64,000 nt of DNA from Tritrichomonas musculus (lineage: Eukaryota; Parabasalia; Tritrichomonadida; Tritrichomonadidae), in the NCBI GenBank assembly GCA_039105265.1, contig JAPFFF010000053.1:310001-374000 (forward strand), given 5' to 3'. Each line of letters opens with the position of its first letter. Positions within the stretch are counted from its first letter, which is position 1. Shown in pieces: positions 32,294-43,368 of this stretch. A program made the translations under genes and the position numbers. A model generated the notes under the pieces. The model saw only the letters and a program-made list of their open reading frames with translations, made no database searches and was not told the origin of the DNA.

Positions 32294-32987
32294 GATTTTT
32301 ATTAAAACAATTTGTCAAAATATAAACTGAGTTTCAAATTTCCGTACCATTCAATTTTCTGTAGGCATATTAAAAAGCCAAAATAAATTTTTTTTATTTT
32401 GAATTTTGAGATGCATTAAAAATAAAATATTAAATACTTATAAAAATAAATATACATGCTAATAATAAAATAATATTAAATACATATAGATTAAAATTAT
32501 TATAAATAATAAAATATAATATATTTAACATTTTAACTTCAAAATAATTATTATTATAAATGATATATATATTTTTAATTTTTCATTTTTTCAATTAAAA
32601 TTATTATTGTTTTCTCACAAATCAAAAAACTGGCCTTTAAATAAACATATATGTCCAATTTCATATCGAATTTGATTCATGTTTTCGAAAACTAAGTTTA
32701 CAAAAGCTTGATTAAAGAATGCACTTCTATTTTTTGCTATATCTAGCAACATTTTACAAGATTATTATTGAAATATTAATTGTGATTTCCACCAATATAT
32801 ACGTTTTGAAGAAATCATATTATAAATTTATCGTTTTTTTGAATAATTACAATAATATATTCCTCCAAAAGTTCGAAACGTTTTCAAAAATAATATCACA
32901 ATTTTTTTTTGGATGGCCACACAAACTCAAATCATATGCTTTTTTATTAATAATAATTAAATAAAAATATAATTAAATATTTTTCAT
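32294..32987. other. AT-rich intergenic region
   Basis: Nothing convincing seen. An 81-codon plus-strand frame (32719-32964) is rich in Phe, Ile and Tyr, as expected from random AT-rich DNA. Confidence 0.5.
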
Positions 32988-34343
32988 TTAAATGAGTTGG
33001 ATTCTGAATGTTTGTCTTGCTTTTAGAGCCCTGCTAGGTGGCATCATAACAAGTGGCTCACTGCCTCCAACATATGTAACAACATGACCATTTTGTTGAG
33101 CATAAATCATTCCTTTCTTGTAAATGAAGTGTTGATTGTGCCTTCCATGGAATGGGAAAACGTAGAATGGCGTTCCTTCTGGTGGATTTGGATTAAACTC
33201 ATCAGCGACATCCCAAACCATTCCTTGCTGAAAGATTGAATCAATGACAGTGTTCCATTCATCCTTGCCAAACACAAATTGTTGGTGTGAATTGTCTTTA
33301 ATGCTTGGCTCTGTCATGTCAAGCATTCTTCCCGATGGATTCAAGTAAGGATTTTCAATGTTTGTCAATGTAAGCGCGAGTTGGACTTCTTCACCAAAAC
33401 TGACTTGTTCGATCTTTGGGTCAATTTTTGAACCATTTCTGTAATCTGTTTCGTTCAATGTCATGATCAATCCAAACTTTCGTCCAGCGTAACGGCGGTT
33501 ATTTCCTTCCTCTTTATGAGGAACAAATTCATCATCGAGAATCAATGTTCTTGACTTTGAAATCGTTGCTTGTAATGGCAAAACTTTTTCAATTGAGATC
33601 TTGATAACTGCCAATTGCGTGAGAAGTGCCTTGTCATCGATCTTCGTGCTTTGCGTGTCAGCCAAATCAAACAAAACAGGAATGTTGAGTTCTTGCATCG
33701 CTTTGATTGCAATTTTTGCATTTTTCTCGGTGTTCTTCGGATCGAGTGAGTAGAAGTTGATCTTGTCTGGATAGAAAGAATCAAGAAGTGCACACAACGA
33801 CAGGCAGTAAGGCTGGAATTCGTTGATGTCTGGGTAACTCTCGGTGCGATCGAAGGCCCACTGCATGAGTGCTTGCTTGTAGTGCAGTTCGGCAGTATAA
33901 TGAGTTACCTTTGATTTGGTTGAGAATTTGGTCTTGTCGTTGATGTTGCTTTTGTCATTGCTGAAGCTGATTGACCTGTTGACTGAGTAGTGAAGGATTA
34001 GAGTCCAGATTAGACCAAGAATGAACTTTTCTTTGTTTTCATTGACTTCTTTGCCTGAAATTCCTTTGAGATGGACACCATCCTTTGTGAGCATGTCGAT
34101 TGCCAAGTCACTGTTTTGAACCATATCATCAATTCGTTTTGGTGAAAGATCATAGTCGATTGGAGCAGATTTGCCTACTAATATTTGAGAAAGTTCGACT
34201 AATGCAACACCATCCTTGAAGTCTTTTGTGACATCTTTCACTTTGATGTTCGATCTGGCTTGAGATAAGTTGCTTGAAACCCAATTAGAGAAAACTCTGA
34301 TCTGTTGTGGGATGCATTCTGTGTTTGTGTGTGTTGTGTTCAT
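32988..34343 (-). CDS. Tandem calponin-homology (CH) domain protein, actin-binding type
   Basis: 451 residues from the ATG at 34343. Two CH domains are visible. CH1 (about 12-120) has IRVFSNWVSSNLSQ, FKDGVALVELSQIL and NKEKFILGLIWTLILHY; CH2 (about 155-255) has ALMQWAFDRTESYP, DINEFQPYCLSLCALLDSF and NIPVLFDLADTQS. A CH1-CH2 pair is the actin-binding module of alpha-actinin, filamin and cortexillin. The C-terminal 160 residues are beta-rich (FGLIMTLNETDYRNG, NPYLNPSGRMLDM) and end with a GRHNQHFIYKKGMIYAQQNG segment that resembles the NQxF-type repeats of ricin-like beta-trefoils. Coding DNA is less AT-rich than its flanks, suggesting high expression. An Inr-like TCATTTT lies just upstream. 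A role in the actin cortex is inferred from family only. Confidence 0.85.
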   Translation of the reverse strand: MNTTHTNTECIPQQIRVFSNWVSSNLSQARSNIKVKDVTKDFKDGVALVELSQILVGKSAPIDYDLSPKRIDDMVQNSDLAIDMLTKDGVHLKGISGKEVNENKEKFILGLIWTLILHYSVNRSISFSNDKSNINDKTKFSTKSKVTHYTAELHYKQALMQWAFDRTESYPDINEFQPYCLSLCALLDSFYPDKINFYSLDPKNTEKNAKIAIKAMQELNIPVLFDLADTQSTKIDDKALLTQLAVIKISIEKVLPLQATISKSRTLILDDEFVPHKEEGNNRRYAGRKFGLIMTLNETDYRNGSKIDPKIEQVSFGEEVQLALTLTNIENPYLNPSGRMLDMTEPSIKDNSHQQFVFGKDEWNTVIDSIFQQGMVWDVADEFNPNPPEGTPFYVFPFHGRHNQHFIYKKGMIYAQQNGHVVTYVGGSEPLVMMPPSRALKARQTFRIQLI

Positions 34344-34358
34344 TGGTTTTTATTTTAG

Positions 34359-34365
34359 AAAATGA
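34359..34365 (-). promoter_or_regulatory. Candidate Inr (TCATTTT) of the CH-domain gene
   Basis: The minus strand reads TCATTTT with its A 20 nt upstream of the ATG at 34343, fitting the TCA(+1)Y(T/A) initiator and spacing known from Trichomonas. Confidence 0.5.
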
Positions 34366-34813
34366 TATGTATAAGATATGAGTTCATTTTAATATTGAGG
34401 GAAAAAAACATTTTTTATATTGGTCAATTTGCTTGAATTCATTTGAATATTTTATTTGGGATACAAACAAATATTCAATGCGGATTTTTTTTTAAATATG
34501 AAAATAAAATTATTTTTTCAGAAACGCAATTCAAATAATTCTTTGTATAAACTTTATAATATAAAATGTATGATTTTGATGATGTATCTTTTCAAATATC
34601 ATTTTTTCTATTTATATTTGCGTAAAGGATTCACAGTAGTTTCTGAATGATTAAAGTTTTTTTTAATAAAAAAGAAATAATTACTTAAAATATATATAAA
34701 ATGTATTAATATTTATTCAAAATTGATGTTAGAGTCCAGATTCTGCCCTTTCCATATTATAAGACAAGGGTAGAATAATTACTAGTAAAAATTTTATAAA
34801 AAAAGCAAAATCA
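34366..34813. other. AT-rich intergenic region
   Basis: No gene recognised; a 64-codon frame at 34456-34650 has random AT-type composition. Confidence 0.4.
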
Positions 34814-35140
34814 TTCAAATTGATATATCAATAACATCAATTTTTGGATGACTCAACAAAAGTTTTACTATATCAGCATTTCCATTTTCATCAGCAATAT
34901 AAAAAGTTCTTTAATTTTCTACCAAAATTGAAATCAAAGACTTTGGCAAAATATCTCTTTTGATTTTCCAAATTATCTGCATAATATATTGAACCTAAAG
35001 TTCCTTTTTTCACTAATTGATTTGAAAGAATGAAATCCTTATTTGAATAAAATATAAGGTCAAAATACATCAATAAAAAATTTGATTTAGAATAAAAAAA
35101 ATCTATCAAAATAATAATATATTGAATGAAATTACGATGA
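34814..35140 (-). pseudogene. Kinase N-lobe and ankyrin fragments
   Basis: On the minus strand a frame within 34891-35193 contains a kinase-like glycine loop and lysine segment (VKKGTLGSIYYA, RYFAKVF). It stops at 34891, and in another frame one ankyrin unit follows (ADENGNADIVKLLLSHPKID, about 34814-34915). The remainder of the kinase is absent. It is a composite remnant of a kinase-ankyrin gene rather than a gene. A poly-A tract of about 28 bp (35156-35183) sits at its upstream side and supplies the poly-Phe of the nominal ORF. Confidence 0.6.
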
Positions 35141-35154
35141 CAATAAAAAAATTG

Positions 35155-35188
<34 letters not shown>

Positions 35189-35972
35189 TACAATGCAAAG
35201 GTTCAACCTTAATATTTATGTGGGAATTTTATTGAAATCATATTTTAATCGATTTGTTAAAAAATATTTAAAATTCTAGTATATTTGCATTATTACATTT
35301 ACATTTCTTAGAACAAATACAAAATAAACAAATATATTTTTACAAAATACAAAATATACAAAAAAAATTAAATAAAAGAGGATTGAATACATTTCGCATC
35401 AGATTATTATTACTTATGAATATAAAGATCAATATTGACAATGTGTCGTACATCAGAAAAAAAGTCAGAAACTTTTTTGTACTTTTGTAAACAATGCATT
35501 GAATTTATCATTTTTTTTTTTTTTCTTTAGAAAAAAAAGATTATACCTTTTATTGATTGATATTGGTCTTTATTTAATGACAAGTTTGTTTTCGATATAT
35601 CCACCTATCAGGTATATTATCTAAGGTTGTAAGAGTCATAATCACTAACTGTTAGTTCATAATTAATGATTATAATTTTTTTATAATTTTGTTGATTATC
35701 AATCCAAATAAAAAACATCAAATTTAAAAAGGTATTGAATTATATATCATAATTTTATACCAATTTAATCATAATTTGTGCATAAAAATTTGTTTTGACT
35801 AATAATCAAATATCGAATATCAAATATATAAATGAAATGGATATTTTATTTAACAAATTAGTTCATATATTACAAAATAATTATATAGATAATCTAATTC
35901 AAAAATATGAATAAATATTTTTTAAGATATTTAAAATCCCATATATTATTTTTTTGAATATTTTACATAAAA

Positions 35973-36029
35973 TATTTTCAGTATAAAAAGAGGTTGTAAC
36001 AATTTTAACTGCTTTTTATACTGAAAATA
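35973..36029. repeat. Perfect 18-bp hairpin
   Basis: TATTTTCAGTATAAAAAG (35973-35990) pairs exactly with 36012-36029 across a 21-nt loop. The core CAGTATAAAAAG also occurs near both ends of the long inverted-arm element at 22914-24586, so the two may be related element ends. Confidence 0.6.
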
Positions 36030-36457
36030 AAAAATTTAAATAAAAATTTTTGTGATAACTCATAGAATTTACTGCTCAATATTTTATATTTTTAATTTCT
36101 TAATAGATTCGTATAAAAGTTTCAATCTTTCAAAATCTAGATGAAAGAAAACAGTTTAAAAAGATATGCTTTTCATTACCTAGGATTAAAATTGTAAAAG
36201 CAAATAGATTTAAAAAAATCATTACTAACATTTGACGAATTAACAAAAAAATTGGACACCAAGTATAAAACTTATTTGATCATTTCAATTTCAAAATAGT
36301 TTGTTTTATTATTATGATAAAAAAAAAGCATAATATTTGAAGTTATTTTAAATATACTTTTTTAAAAGGCAAAAACGGAACAAATTGGTAATAAATGCAT
36401 TTGATCGAAAAAAAATTACAAGATGAAAATATATTGTTGTTTTTTTTCAATGTAAAT

Positions 36458-36732
36458 GGGTAATCGTTTTTCAATAAAAATTCATATCAAAAAGTTATAT
36501 CTCCATATAACCTACAAATAAAATAACAACAAATGCTCATTTTTTTGTATGATAGTTGCTATATATCATTTTTAAATAAAAAAAATTATATTGATCGTTT
36601 TTCATTATTTCAAAAAATTTATAAAAAAAATGAACCTATCGAAAAATAATGAATAATATTTCAAAACGATTTGAATTCAATTAGGGTTTGTAACTTTTTC
36701 AAAATTAATAAAGTATTGAAAAACTGTTACCC
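36458..36732. mobile_element. ~275-bp inverted-repeat element upstream of Myb gene
   Basis: GGGTAATCGTTTTTCAATA (from 36458) faces ATTGAAAAACTGTTACCC (to 36732), an imperfect inverted pair of about 18 bp. No ORF is inside. It ends about 100 bp before the Myb ATG. No clear target duplication is seen, so the MITE reading is tentative. Confidence 0.4.
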
Positions 36733-36829
36733 ACTGGGAAACATTCAATTTATCGCGAAGAGATAAAAAAAAGAAAATTAATTGAAAATTTTAAATATAT
36801 AAAAATCTTCAACACTAAATACAAGTTCA

Positions 36830-37687
36830 ATGGAAAATTCTTATATTTATGCTGATTCAATACTTGCAGGAAAGAACCCAACAGAAAAATCATTTACAAT
36901 GCTAAATTCAGATCCTTTTTTACCAAAAACAAATCAATATTCTCCTATTCCTCCTATTTCAACTTTATATTCAGGTAATCTAATTGTATTTGACAATAAT
37001 CAGCAAAACAAAGAGAAAAAAACAGGTTTGAATGATTCACAAACATTATTAAATAATATTAATTCTTCATTAATATTACCCTGGCAGTTAAAAACTGATA
37101 AAAATATGAATATTGAAAAAATAAGAGAAGAAATTGATTCTATTAATAATGAATTAAATATGGATCCTCACACCAACCTTAATAATTCGTCTACAAGTTT
37201 ATCAAAAAAGAAAAAATCTCGTTTCTCACCTGAAGAAGATGAAAAATTGAGAGAATTGGTAAAGAAAAATGGAACTCGTCAATGGCAATATATTGCTTCT
37301 TTAATGAATGGAAGATCAGCCAGACAATGCAGAGATAGATATGTTAATTATCTTGTTCCTGGATTTTTTAATGGCCAGTGGTCAAACGATGAAGATGAAT
37401 TACTACTTGAATTATATAAAACTAATGGGCCCAAATGGTCTGTTATTCAAAAATATTTTCCAAATCGAAGCTCGAATTCTCTTAAAAACAGGTGGAATTA
37501 TTTCCTTTCTAAACAATCTGAAAATTCTGATATTGACATTACAAGAAAAAAGGCGAGTGGTGAAGAATTTTTTTATTTTGATGAATGTAAATTGGTCGAC
37601 GGAGAAGATTTTCTGCGAGCATTTGACCTGTTCTCGATAAATTGTGAGGATTGCCAAATTTTAACAGAAAGTATTAATAATTCTTAG
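36830..37687 (+). CDS. R2R3 Myb-type DNA-binding protein
   Basis: 285 residues from the ATG at 36830. Two Myb repeats lie at about 131-230: the first with RFSPEEDEKLRELVKKNG, WQYIASLMNGRSARQCRDRY; the second with GQWSNDEDELLLELYKTNG, KWSVIQKYFPNRSSNSLKNR. Regularly spaced tryptophans are kept, though the first Trp of repeat 1 is replaced by Phe (RFS), as is common. The N-terminal 130 residues are Ser/Asn-rich and probably disordered; a short C-terminal tail is acidic. Myb proteins of this two-repeat type regulate transcription in Trichomonas, for example of an adhesin gene; the targets here are unknown. It would act in the nucleus, and KKKKSR before repeat 1 could serve as a localisation signal. 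Confidence 0.9.
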   Translation: MENSYIYADSILAGKNPTEKSFTMLNSDPFLPKTNQYSPIPPISTLYSGNLIVFDNNQQNKEKKTGLNDSQTLLNNINSSLILPWQLKTDKNMNIEKIREEIDSINNELNMDPHTNLNNSSTSLSKKKKSRFSPEEDEKLRELVKKNGTRQWQYIASLMNGRSARQCRDRYVNYLVPGFFNGQWSNDEDELLLELYKTNGPKWSVIQKYFPNRSSNSLKNRWNYFLSKQSENSDIDITRKKASGEEFFYFDECKLVDGEDFLRAFDLFSINCEDCQILTESINNS

Positions 37688-39164
37688 ATTTCATTTTGAT
37701 TAAATAGCATAATTTTGTGTGATTTCCACAATTTTTAATATATAAAGATAGATTTTGATTTTTGATTAATTAATTTTTAATATTTTTTTGATGTTTTCTA
37801 GGCTATCGGAATTTTAGGTGCAATTATAAATGAATATTTAATCCTTTCTTTATTTTTGACAGGAAATTCTGCTTTCTATGCAGATTTGTATTATATGTTT
37901 TAAAAAAAGTCAAATCAAGATCTAAGATTTTATAAGACCACAGGATATATTTAGCATATGCATATTTTTCTCCTTCAATTATATTGAAAAAAGAAGTTTT
38001 TATCGATTTAATACTTATATTTCATTGACCTCAGAGGTTAAGGTCAATTTTGACCTTATGTTGTACTATGACCTCAATGACCTTCTATAAAAAAAATATT
38101 AGAAACTATGGCATCATTAATCAAATAAATCATATAAATAAATATTTAATCATTTTCCTCAATCTATTCAAAATTTTCAATGGTTACAAATTCTTAAAGA
38201 AACTAATGGACGAATGCTTTATATTCAAACTGACATATTTATAATTGATAATAAACATTCTTTTGAAAAGTTCCAAAATAAATGAATTCCAAAAATAACT
38301 AACACATACATCAGCGTTCCTCTTATTTTGGTTGTATTTAATTCCAAAATATAAGGCAGATAAAGTTACAAAAAAGTAGGTGTGTGCTGTTACATTGAAT
38401 GCTCAAGTAAAAATTTGACCTTTGGACATCAAACGACCATTTTATTTTGCACTTTTTGATTGGAAAATTTTTCCAAAATAATTATATTATAATAATTATA
38501 TTATAATAATCTACAAATGAATGCAGATATGAAAATAGAAAAACTATAAACAAATATGAGGAAAATAAAAATATGCTTTTCCAGAAACGATCAAAATTCA
38601 CCTTTTTATATGCGAGGGAGGTCAAAATAAAACAACATTTTTTCAAAATCTAGCCCCAGAATCTTTATAATAATTTGATATTTTAATACATGCAGGAATC
38701 TTGATCTATGCTAGGAATATCAGAATTTTTTAACAGAGATTGTGTCATGCCCAGAGGTCTGATTTGAGTTAAATTTTATAAATCGCTTAAAATTTCAAAG
38801 AGGTTTTTGAATATTCAATCAAAATCTCTCTGAATTTGAATATCGAAATTGATGAATCAAAAAGCTAATCAATTAGGCTGTATTAATCAGCCTTTGAACA
38901 TGTTCTTTTTTTATTATTATTGAAAAAGTGACAAAACTGAAAATAACTTTTATCTTTTTTTTAAAAAAAAAAAAAAAATCATTTGATGGTATCAAAAACT
39001 AATTATATATTATTTTGATTAATTTTTGGCTAAATAAAAAAATCAATTGATTCAATAAGATAAAAAAGCATAAAAATAAAATGAGGAAATTTACTAAAAA
39101 AAAAAAAAAAAATCGCATTTTGATAAATAATAAAACGATTCATTAAACATTAGAATTGAACTAT
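37688..39164. other. AT-rich intergenic region
   Basis: No gene seen. A cluster of GACCT/AGGTC words at about 38030-38085 includes the palindrome AAGGTCAATTTTGACCTT (38040-38057). Two A-runs lie at 38965-38980 and 39098-39111, close to the 3' end of the WD40 gene. Confidence 0.45.
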
Positions 39165-42100
39165 CTATTTAACTTGTAAATTCAATAACAACTGTTCTGC
39201 TAATTCTTCAATACATCCATAAGTGGCCAACAATTTCAGGCCAAATATGACATTTTCTTTTTGCCTGATCAGTGAATTGGCTATTCCTTTAGCAAGGCTT
39301 ATTGAATCACTATTTGCTACTTTATATTCAGTTAGCATTAATACGTTATAAGCATCAATATTTCTTCCAAGATTAAAAAGAATTCTAGCAGCAGAATAAT
39401 TATTTCCTACTATTAACATGATGTTAACTGCCAAATCGGTTAAATTATTTGACAAGAAATTTTTCACCACGAGATCAACAGAATCAGACTTGTTCAGATA
39501 TTTATCTTGATCATAGAGAGCAGCAACCATCATATTGTTCATGTATTCTTCGTCATTTGGATCAGTGTTCAATAGCAAATTTCTTGCTTTTTCTAAATCG
39601 CCAAGTTTTAAGAATGTTTTCGAAGATGTAGAAATAAAAATATCGTGTAATGATAGCACCTTGTTCAACAAATGAACAGTGTTTCTTAAAGAAAGGGAAG
39701 GATCACTTTTATTGTTAACAATAAGTTGATTCTTTATTGATTCAATTGAATCCTCATTTAATTCAAATTCATTAAAATTAAATGGAGGTAATGATGGTGA
39801 AAAGTCATCAAATGCATTGATTGCAATGAGCTTGTCATAGTTTTGAAGACGAACAAGAAAAGTGTCTTTTGAGCATTGCTTAAATGCTTTGATGTTGTCA
39901 GCTATTGTTTTGATACCACTTGAACAAAGAATTCCTTGATCATTTGAGTCAAGAACAATCAAGCTATTATTAGAGCAAGTAACAATCATCTTAATCGATC
40001 CTAATTGCTTTTTGTTTGGACGTAAAGAGTCATAAATAACTTTGACATCTCTATTGTTCATTTCACAAACTTTACAAATTTCTGTCAGTTTTTTCTTCGT
40101 TATTAAGAAAACACTTCCTTTCTCGGTTCCAATAAATATTCCGCGTTTCTTCCACAAAATGAATGAAGAATCAAATTCCAAGCTTGAATGAATTCGCTTT
40201 ATGGGATCTTTATCATTCAAGCTGACAAAGAAGAGCAAATTTTGTGAAACAAAAACAGCTTTGTCTTCATAAGGTGATACGCATCCAAAAAGCTTGTCAC
40301 AATCTTTTTTAATAAACTTAGTGAAATCAACTGATTTAATGACTTCAAAGTTGAATTCGGTGTTCATCAAATATACTTCTTTGTGATTCAAAACAAGGAC
40401 CATTATCTTGCGGCTTTTTGAAAAGAAAACTTGTGATATTGTGTTGCATTTCCAATTAAATTTCTTCACAAATGGCTGTGTAACTTCGCGTGCTTTCAAG
40501 TCAATCAAATTGAATGAATTTTTACTCCAAGCAACAAGTTTATGTGATGAAATCCATTGAATGTTTTTGATTTTATTTTTCTCATCATCAACTTTAATAT
40601 TGAATGTCAACGAAAGTGTGTTTGAATTACCACATTGTAAGTCATTTTCATTGAATTTGATCACAGCATTTTGGCTTATGAGATCTGAATCAGATAGAAC
40701 AAGTGGTATATCAGCATCTGAAGTTTTACGAGCCCTTTTCCTTCCATGATTAACAATGTGTTGAAATCCTTTTGATGTGTCAGGACCAAAAGTCATTGAA
40801 GAACTCTTTCCTATGCTGCGATTGCTTCCAATCTTTTTGATATCAGGATTTTCTATATATTCATTATTTGAATCATCAAAAATGGGGAACGATTGTGAAC
40901 TGTCATCTGATGATTCTGTTGGTTGTTTGTCATCAGCAAATTTTGTCTTAATGACCGATTCTGGGGTGAATTGAGTGAATGAAATTGAATTGTTATCTGT
41001 CAGCATAGCAATTGATCCGTAACCAAAATCATAGTCAATCGGAGCACCATCAACCAACTTGATTCGTTTAGATACAAACAACTTGTTTCTTCTATATTCA
41101 ACTTCAGTCAGCCAATTAGAAGCAGTTGTCAATACAATTTTTTGGTTGTTCTTTGAAAAAGTCAAAATTTCGGTATGGCCAAATTTTTCACCTATTTTCA
41201 ACACACTTGAACGAACCCATGACTGATTGACTAGATTCCAAACTGTTAGTTCATTATCATCGCCAACAACAACTTTATCTTTTTCATCGTCCAAAATTGA
41301 GATGAATTTGTAGTTTGGATCTGGAATGAATGGAATCAGAATCCCTCTTGAAAGTGAGATCAGAAATGTTGAAGTATTTGTTCCAATTATCACAAAGTCT
41401 TGGTCATTTGGATAGAATTGGAAGAAATAAATCGATATTTGGGCCTTTTTGTTCTCTTTAAAAATGGACTTGAATGGAAGATATTGAAAGACATGAAGTT
41501 CGGCTCTTTGTGGATCATCAATATTTGTGACATAACCGACAAAACCGTCTTTTGAAGCAATTGCTAATGTTTTACCATTAACATCGTCTTGTGCAATGAA
41601 ATCGACTGGTTTTGAAGCCATTTTTGCAAACTTTTTTGAATAAGCACTGAATTCAATTTTTGATTGAATTTGCACTTTTTTTTTGTTAAGTTCGCATATG
41701 TATAAATGACCCGTTTTTGTGCCAACATAAAATCTGTTAAGTTTTAAAGATGACCAAAGAATAGAAACGATTGTTTCATTGAAACGGAAGTTTCCAATCA
41801 TTTCTCTTGCATTTATATCGTAGATCAAAAGGTGTCCTTTTTCTGAAGCCACAGCAAGATAAGGTTTTGAAATGGAAGGTTGAAGATAACCATTTGACCA
41901 GCCAATTGCTGTAATTAAAGTATTATTTGGCGGCTGTTTTTGGATTTTACCGACTGTAAACTTTTCAAAAGGTGAAAACATGAAAATTGGAGTAAGACAT
42001 TCATTATCATCATTAGCATAAATTGCTAGGCAGCTTCCATAGGTACAAGCAAAAAGTCCACAACGTCCCCATGAACTTAATTGAGAAGATTGGGTTTTAT

Positions 42101-42362
42101 TTTGAAAATTATCAATTGGTAATTTTATATCAGAAATGTCTTCTTCATCTGATAGCATTTCTGCTGTTTTTTGCAGTAGGATTTTATTTGAAATGTTATT
42201 CATTGAAACAAGGACGAATGATGAATTGGATTTTAAAACTTCAACACGATTTCCTTGAGGAGCAGGAGATGAGGGTGGTTTTGGTATACTTATATATTTT
42301 TGATTTGCTTGGTTAGTAATTAAATAAGGCCATTCCTTAAAAGACAAATTAATTGTAGCCAT
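39165..42362 (-). CDS. WD40 beta-propeller protein, WDR11-like
   Basis: 1065 residues from the ATG at 42362. The N-terminal two thirds hold diverged WD40-type blades that could form two propellers (YLAVASEKGHLLIYDINA, VVVGDDNELTVWNLVNQSW, IKNIQWISSHKLVAWSKNSF), interrupted by an acidic, Ser-rich loop around residues 475-560. The C-terminal ~200 residues are alpha-helical (LGDLEKARNLLLN, SAARILFNLGRNIDAYNVL, GLKLLATYGCIEELAEQLL). The order of two propellers plus a helical solenoid, and the sense of the last helices, recall WDR11, a scaffold for trafficking from endosomes to the Golgi. That identity is inference from architecture; another large WD40 trafficking subunit is possible. An Inr-like TCATTTT precedes the ATG. 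Confidence 0.75.
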   Translation of the reverse strand: MATINLSFKEWPYLITNQANQKYISIPKPPSSPAPQGNRVEVLKSNSSFVLVSMNNISNKILLQKTAEMLSDEEDISDIKLPIDNFQNKTQSSQLSSWGRCGLFACTYGSCLAIYANDDNECLTPIFMFSPFEKFTVGKIQKQPPNNTLITAIGWSNGYLQPSISKPYLAVASEKGHLLIYDINAREMIGNFRFNETIVSILWSSLKLNRFYVGTKTGHLYICELNKKKVQIQSKIEFSAYSKKFAKMASKPVDFIAQDDVNGKTLAIASKDGFVGYVTNIDDPQRAELHVFQYLPFKSIFKENKKAQISIYFFQFYPNDQDFVIIGTNTSTFLISLSRGILIPFIPDPNYKFISILDDEKDKVVVGDDNELTVWNLVNQSWVRSSVLKIGEKFGHTEILTFSKNNQKIVLTTASNWLTEVEYRRNKLFVSKRIKLVDGAPIDYDFGYGSIAMLTDNNSISFTQFTPESVIKTKFADDKQPTESSDDSSQSFPIFDDSNNEYIENPDIKKIGSNRSIGKSSSMTFGPDTSKGFQHIVNHGRKRARKTSDADIPLVLSDSDLISQNAVIKFNENDLQCGNSNTLSLTFNIKVDDEKNKIKNIQWISSHKLVAWSKNSFNLIDLKAREVTQPFVKKFNWKCNTISQVFFSKSRKIMVLVLNHKEVYLMNTEFNFEVIKSVDFTKFIKKDCDKLFGCVSPYEDKAVFVSQNLLFFVSLNDKDPIKRIHSSLEFDSSFILWKKRGIFIGTEKGSVFLITKKKLTEICKVCEMNNRDVKVIYDSLRPNKKQLGSIKMIVTCSNNSLIVLDSNDQGILCSSGIKTIADNIKAFKQCSKDTFLVRLQNYDKLIAINAFDDFSPSLPPFNFNEFELNEDSIESIKNQLIVNNKSDPSLSLRNTVHLLNKVLSLHDIFISTSSKTFLKLGDLEKARNLLLNTDPNDEEYMNNMMVAALYDQDKYLNKSDSVDLVVKNFLSNNLTDLAVNIMLIVGNNYSAARILFNLGRNIDAYNVLMLTEYKVANSDSISLAKGIANSLIRQKENVIFGLKLLATYGCIEELAEQLLLNLQVK

Positions 42363-42372
42363 GTGAAAATTT

Positions 42373-42379
42373 AAAATGA
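42373..42379 (-). promoter_or_regulatory. Candidate Inr (TCATTTT) of the WD40 gene
   Basis: The minus strand reads TCATTTT with its A 15 nt upstream of the ATG at 42362, fitting the trichomonad initiator consensus. Confidence 0.5.
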
Positions 42380-43275
42380 AGTAAAAAAAAATTGAGAAAA
42401 TCTTTTCAAATAAATGGTTTCAACTTTTTCAGATGCACTAATCTATCCATGAATTTGAATGAAAAAGTTATATGATAGATTTACAAGAAAAATTTTGTTA
42501 TTTCCAATATTTCAGTAATAAATAGAAAAAAATAATAACTATAAATTGGATTTTATTTTTATATATATAATGCAATTACATTATATTTTAACACAAAAAG
42601 TTATATGGTATTATTCAAAAAATATATTTCGCCAAATAAAAAGATGCAAATATATTTATATTGATTGAATTAATATTAATTTTTTATAAATATATAGAAT
42701 TTAATATTTAAATTAAATTTTAAATTTCAATTTAGATTGATAAATATCAATCCAATAGACATAACGCTGCGAAAGGTCTCTTTTTATAAAATTGTGTATG
42801 TAGCATAAATTGAATATATTGAAATTTGATCAGAAAAAGTTGAATTAATGACATTGATTGCAATTTAAATACGAAATCTAAAAAACGATTATTTCTATTG
42901 TACCGAATTATTTTACATGTAAATGCGAGAATAAAAGCTTCATACCTGTATTTGAAGCAATTACTATTGATTTTTTCATTTTGACAGAGAAAATCAACGT
43001 ATTTAAATTGACTCTTGCAGTGACAGGTTAGGATTTTTAAAATATATGTTTATTAGCTTGAAATAATTTTCAATTTAAGCATATCTTCTTTGGCAAACTC
43101 ATATTTTAATAATTTTCAAATATTTTTTTTTTTGACATCAAGAATACAAAGTAGGACTAAATCATTCAAGATTTTATTGATTATAATATTCATTGAATAT
43201 TATTATTTGGTTATGATTAATGTACGACCAATTATATTCAGAAAAAATAATGTTTATTTTTAAAATATAGTAAAA

Positions 43276-43368
43276 AAGTCGGGAGTACGATAGGAACTTT
43301 TTATTAAATAAATTAATTGAAAAAAATAAATTTTTTAACTTTTTCATAACTCAGTTCACTCCCGACTT
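43276..43368. mobile_element. 93-bp element with AAGTCGGGAGT inverted ends
   Basis: AAGTCGGGAGT (43276-43286) faces ACTCCCGACTT (43358-43368), an exact 11-bp inverted pair around an AT-rich centre. Probably a miniature inverted-repeat remnant. Confidence 0.45.

Larger units (their letters stand above)
35194..36829. other. Long AT-rich intergenic region upstream of Myb gene
   Basis: No gene seen. It holds an 18-bp perfect hairpin (35973-36029) and an inverted-repeat element (36458-36732), listed separately. Promoter elements of the Myb gene should be in the last 100 bp, but no TCAYT/A motif is obvious there (TCAACA at about 36810 is the nearest). Confidence 0.5.

Noticed and set aside
32719-32964. 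81-codon frame, plus strand
   Set aside because: Phe/Ile/Tyr-rich composition as expected for random AT-rich DNA.
37308-37657. Frames overlapping the Myb gene on both strands
   Set aside because: Shadows of the Myb coding sequence.
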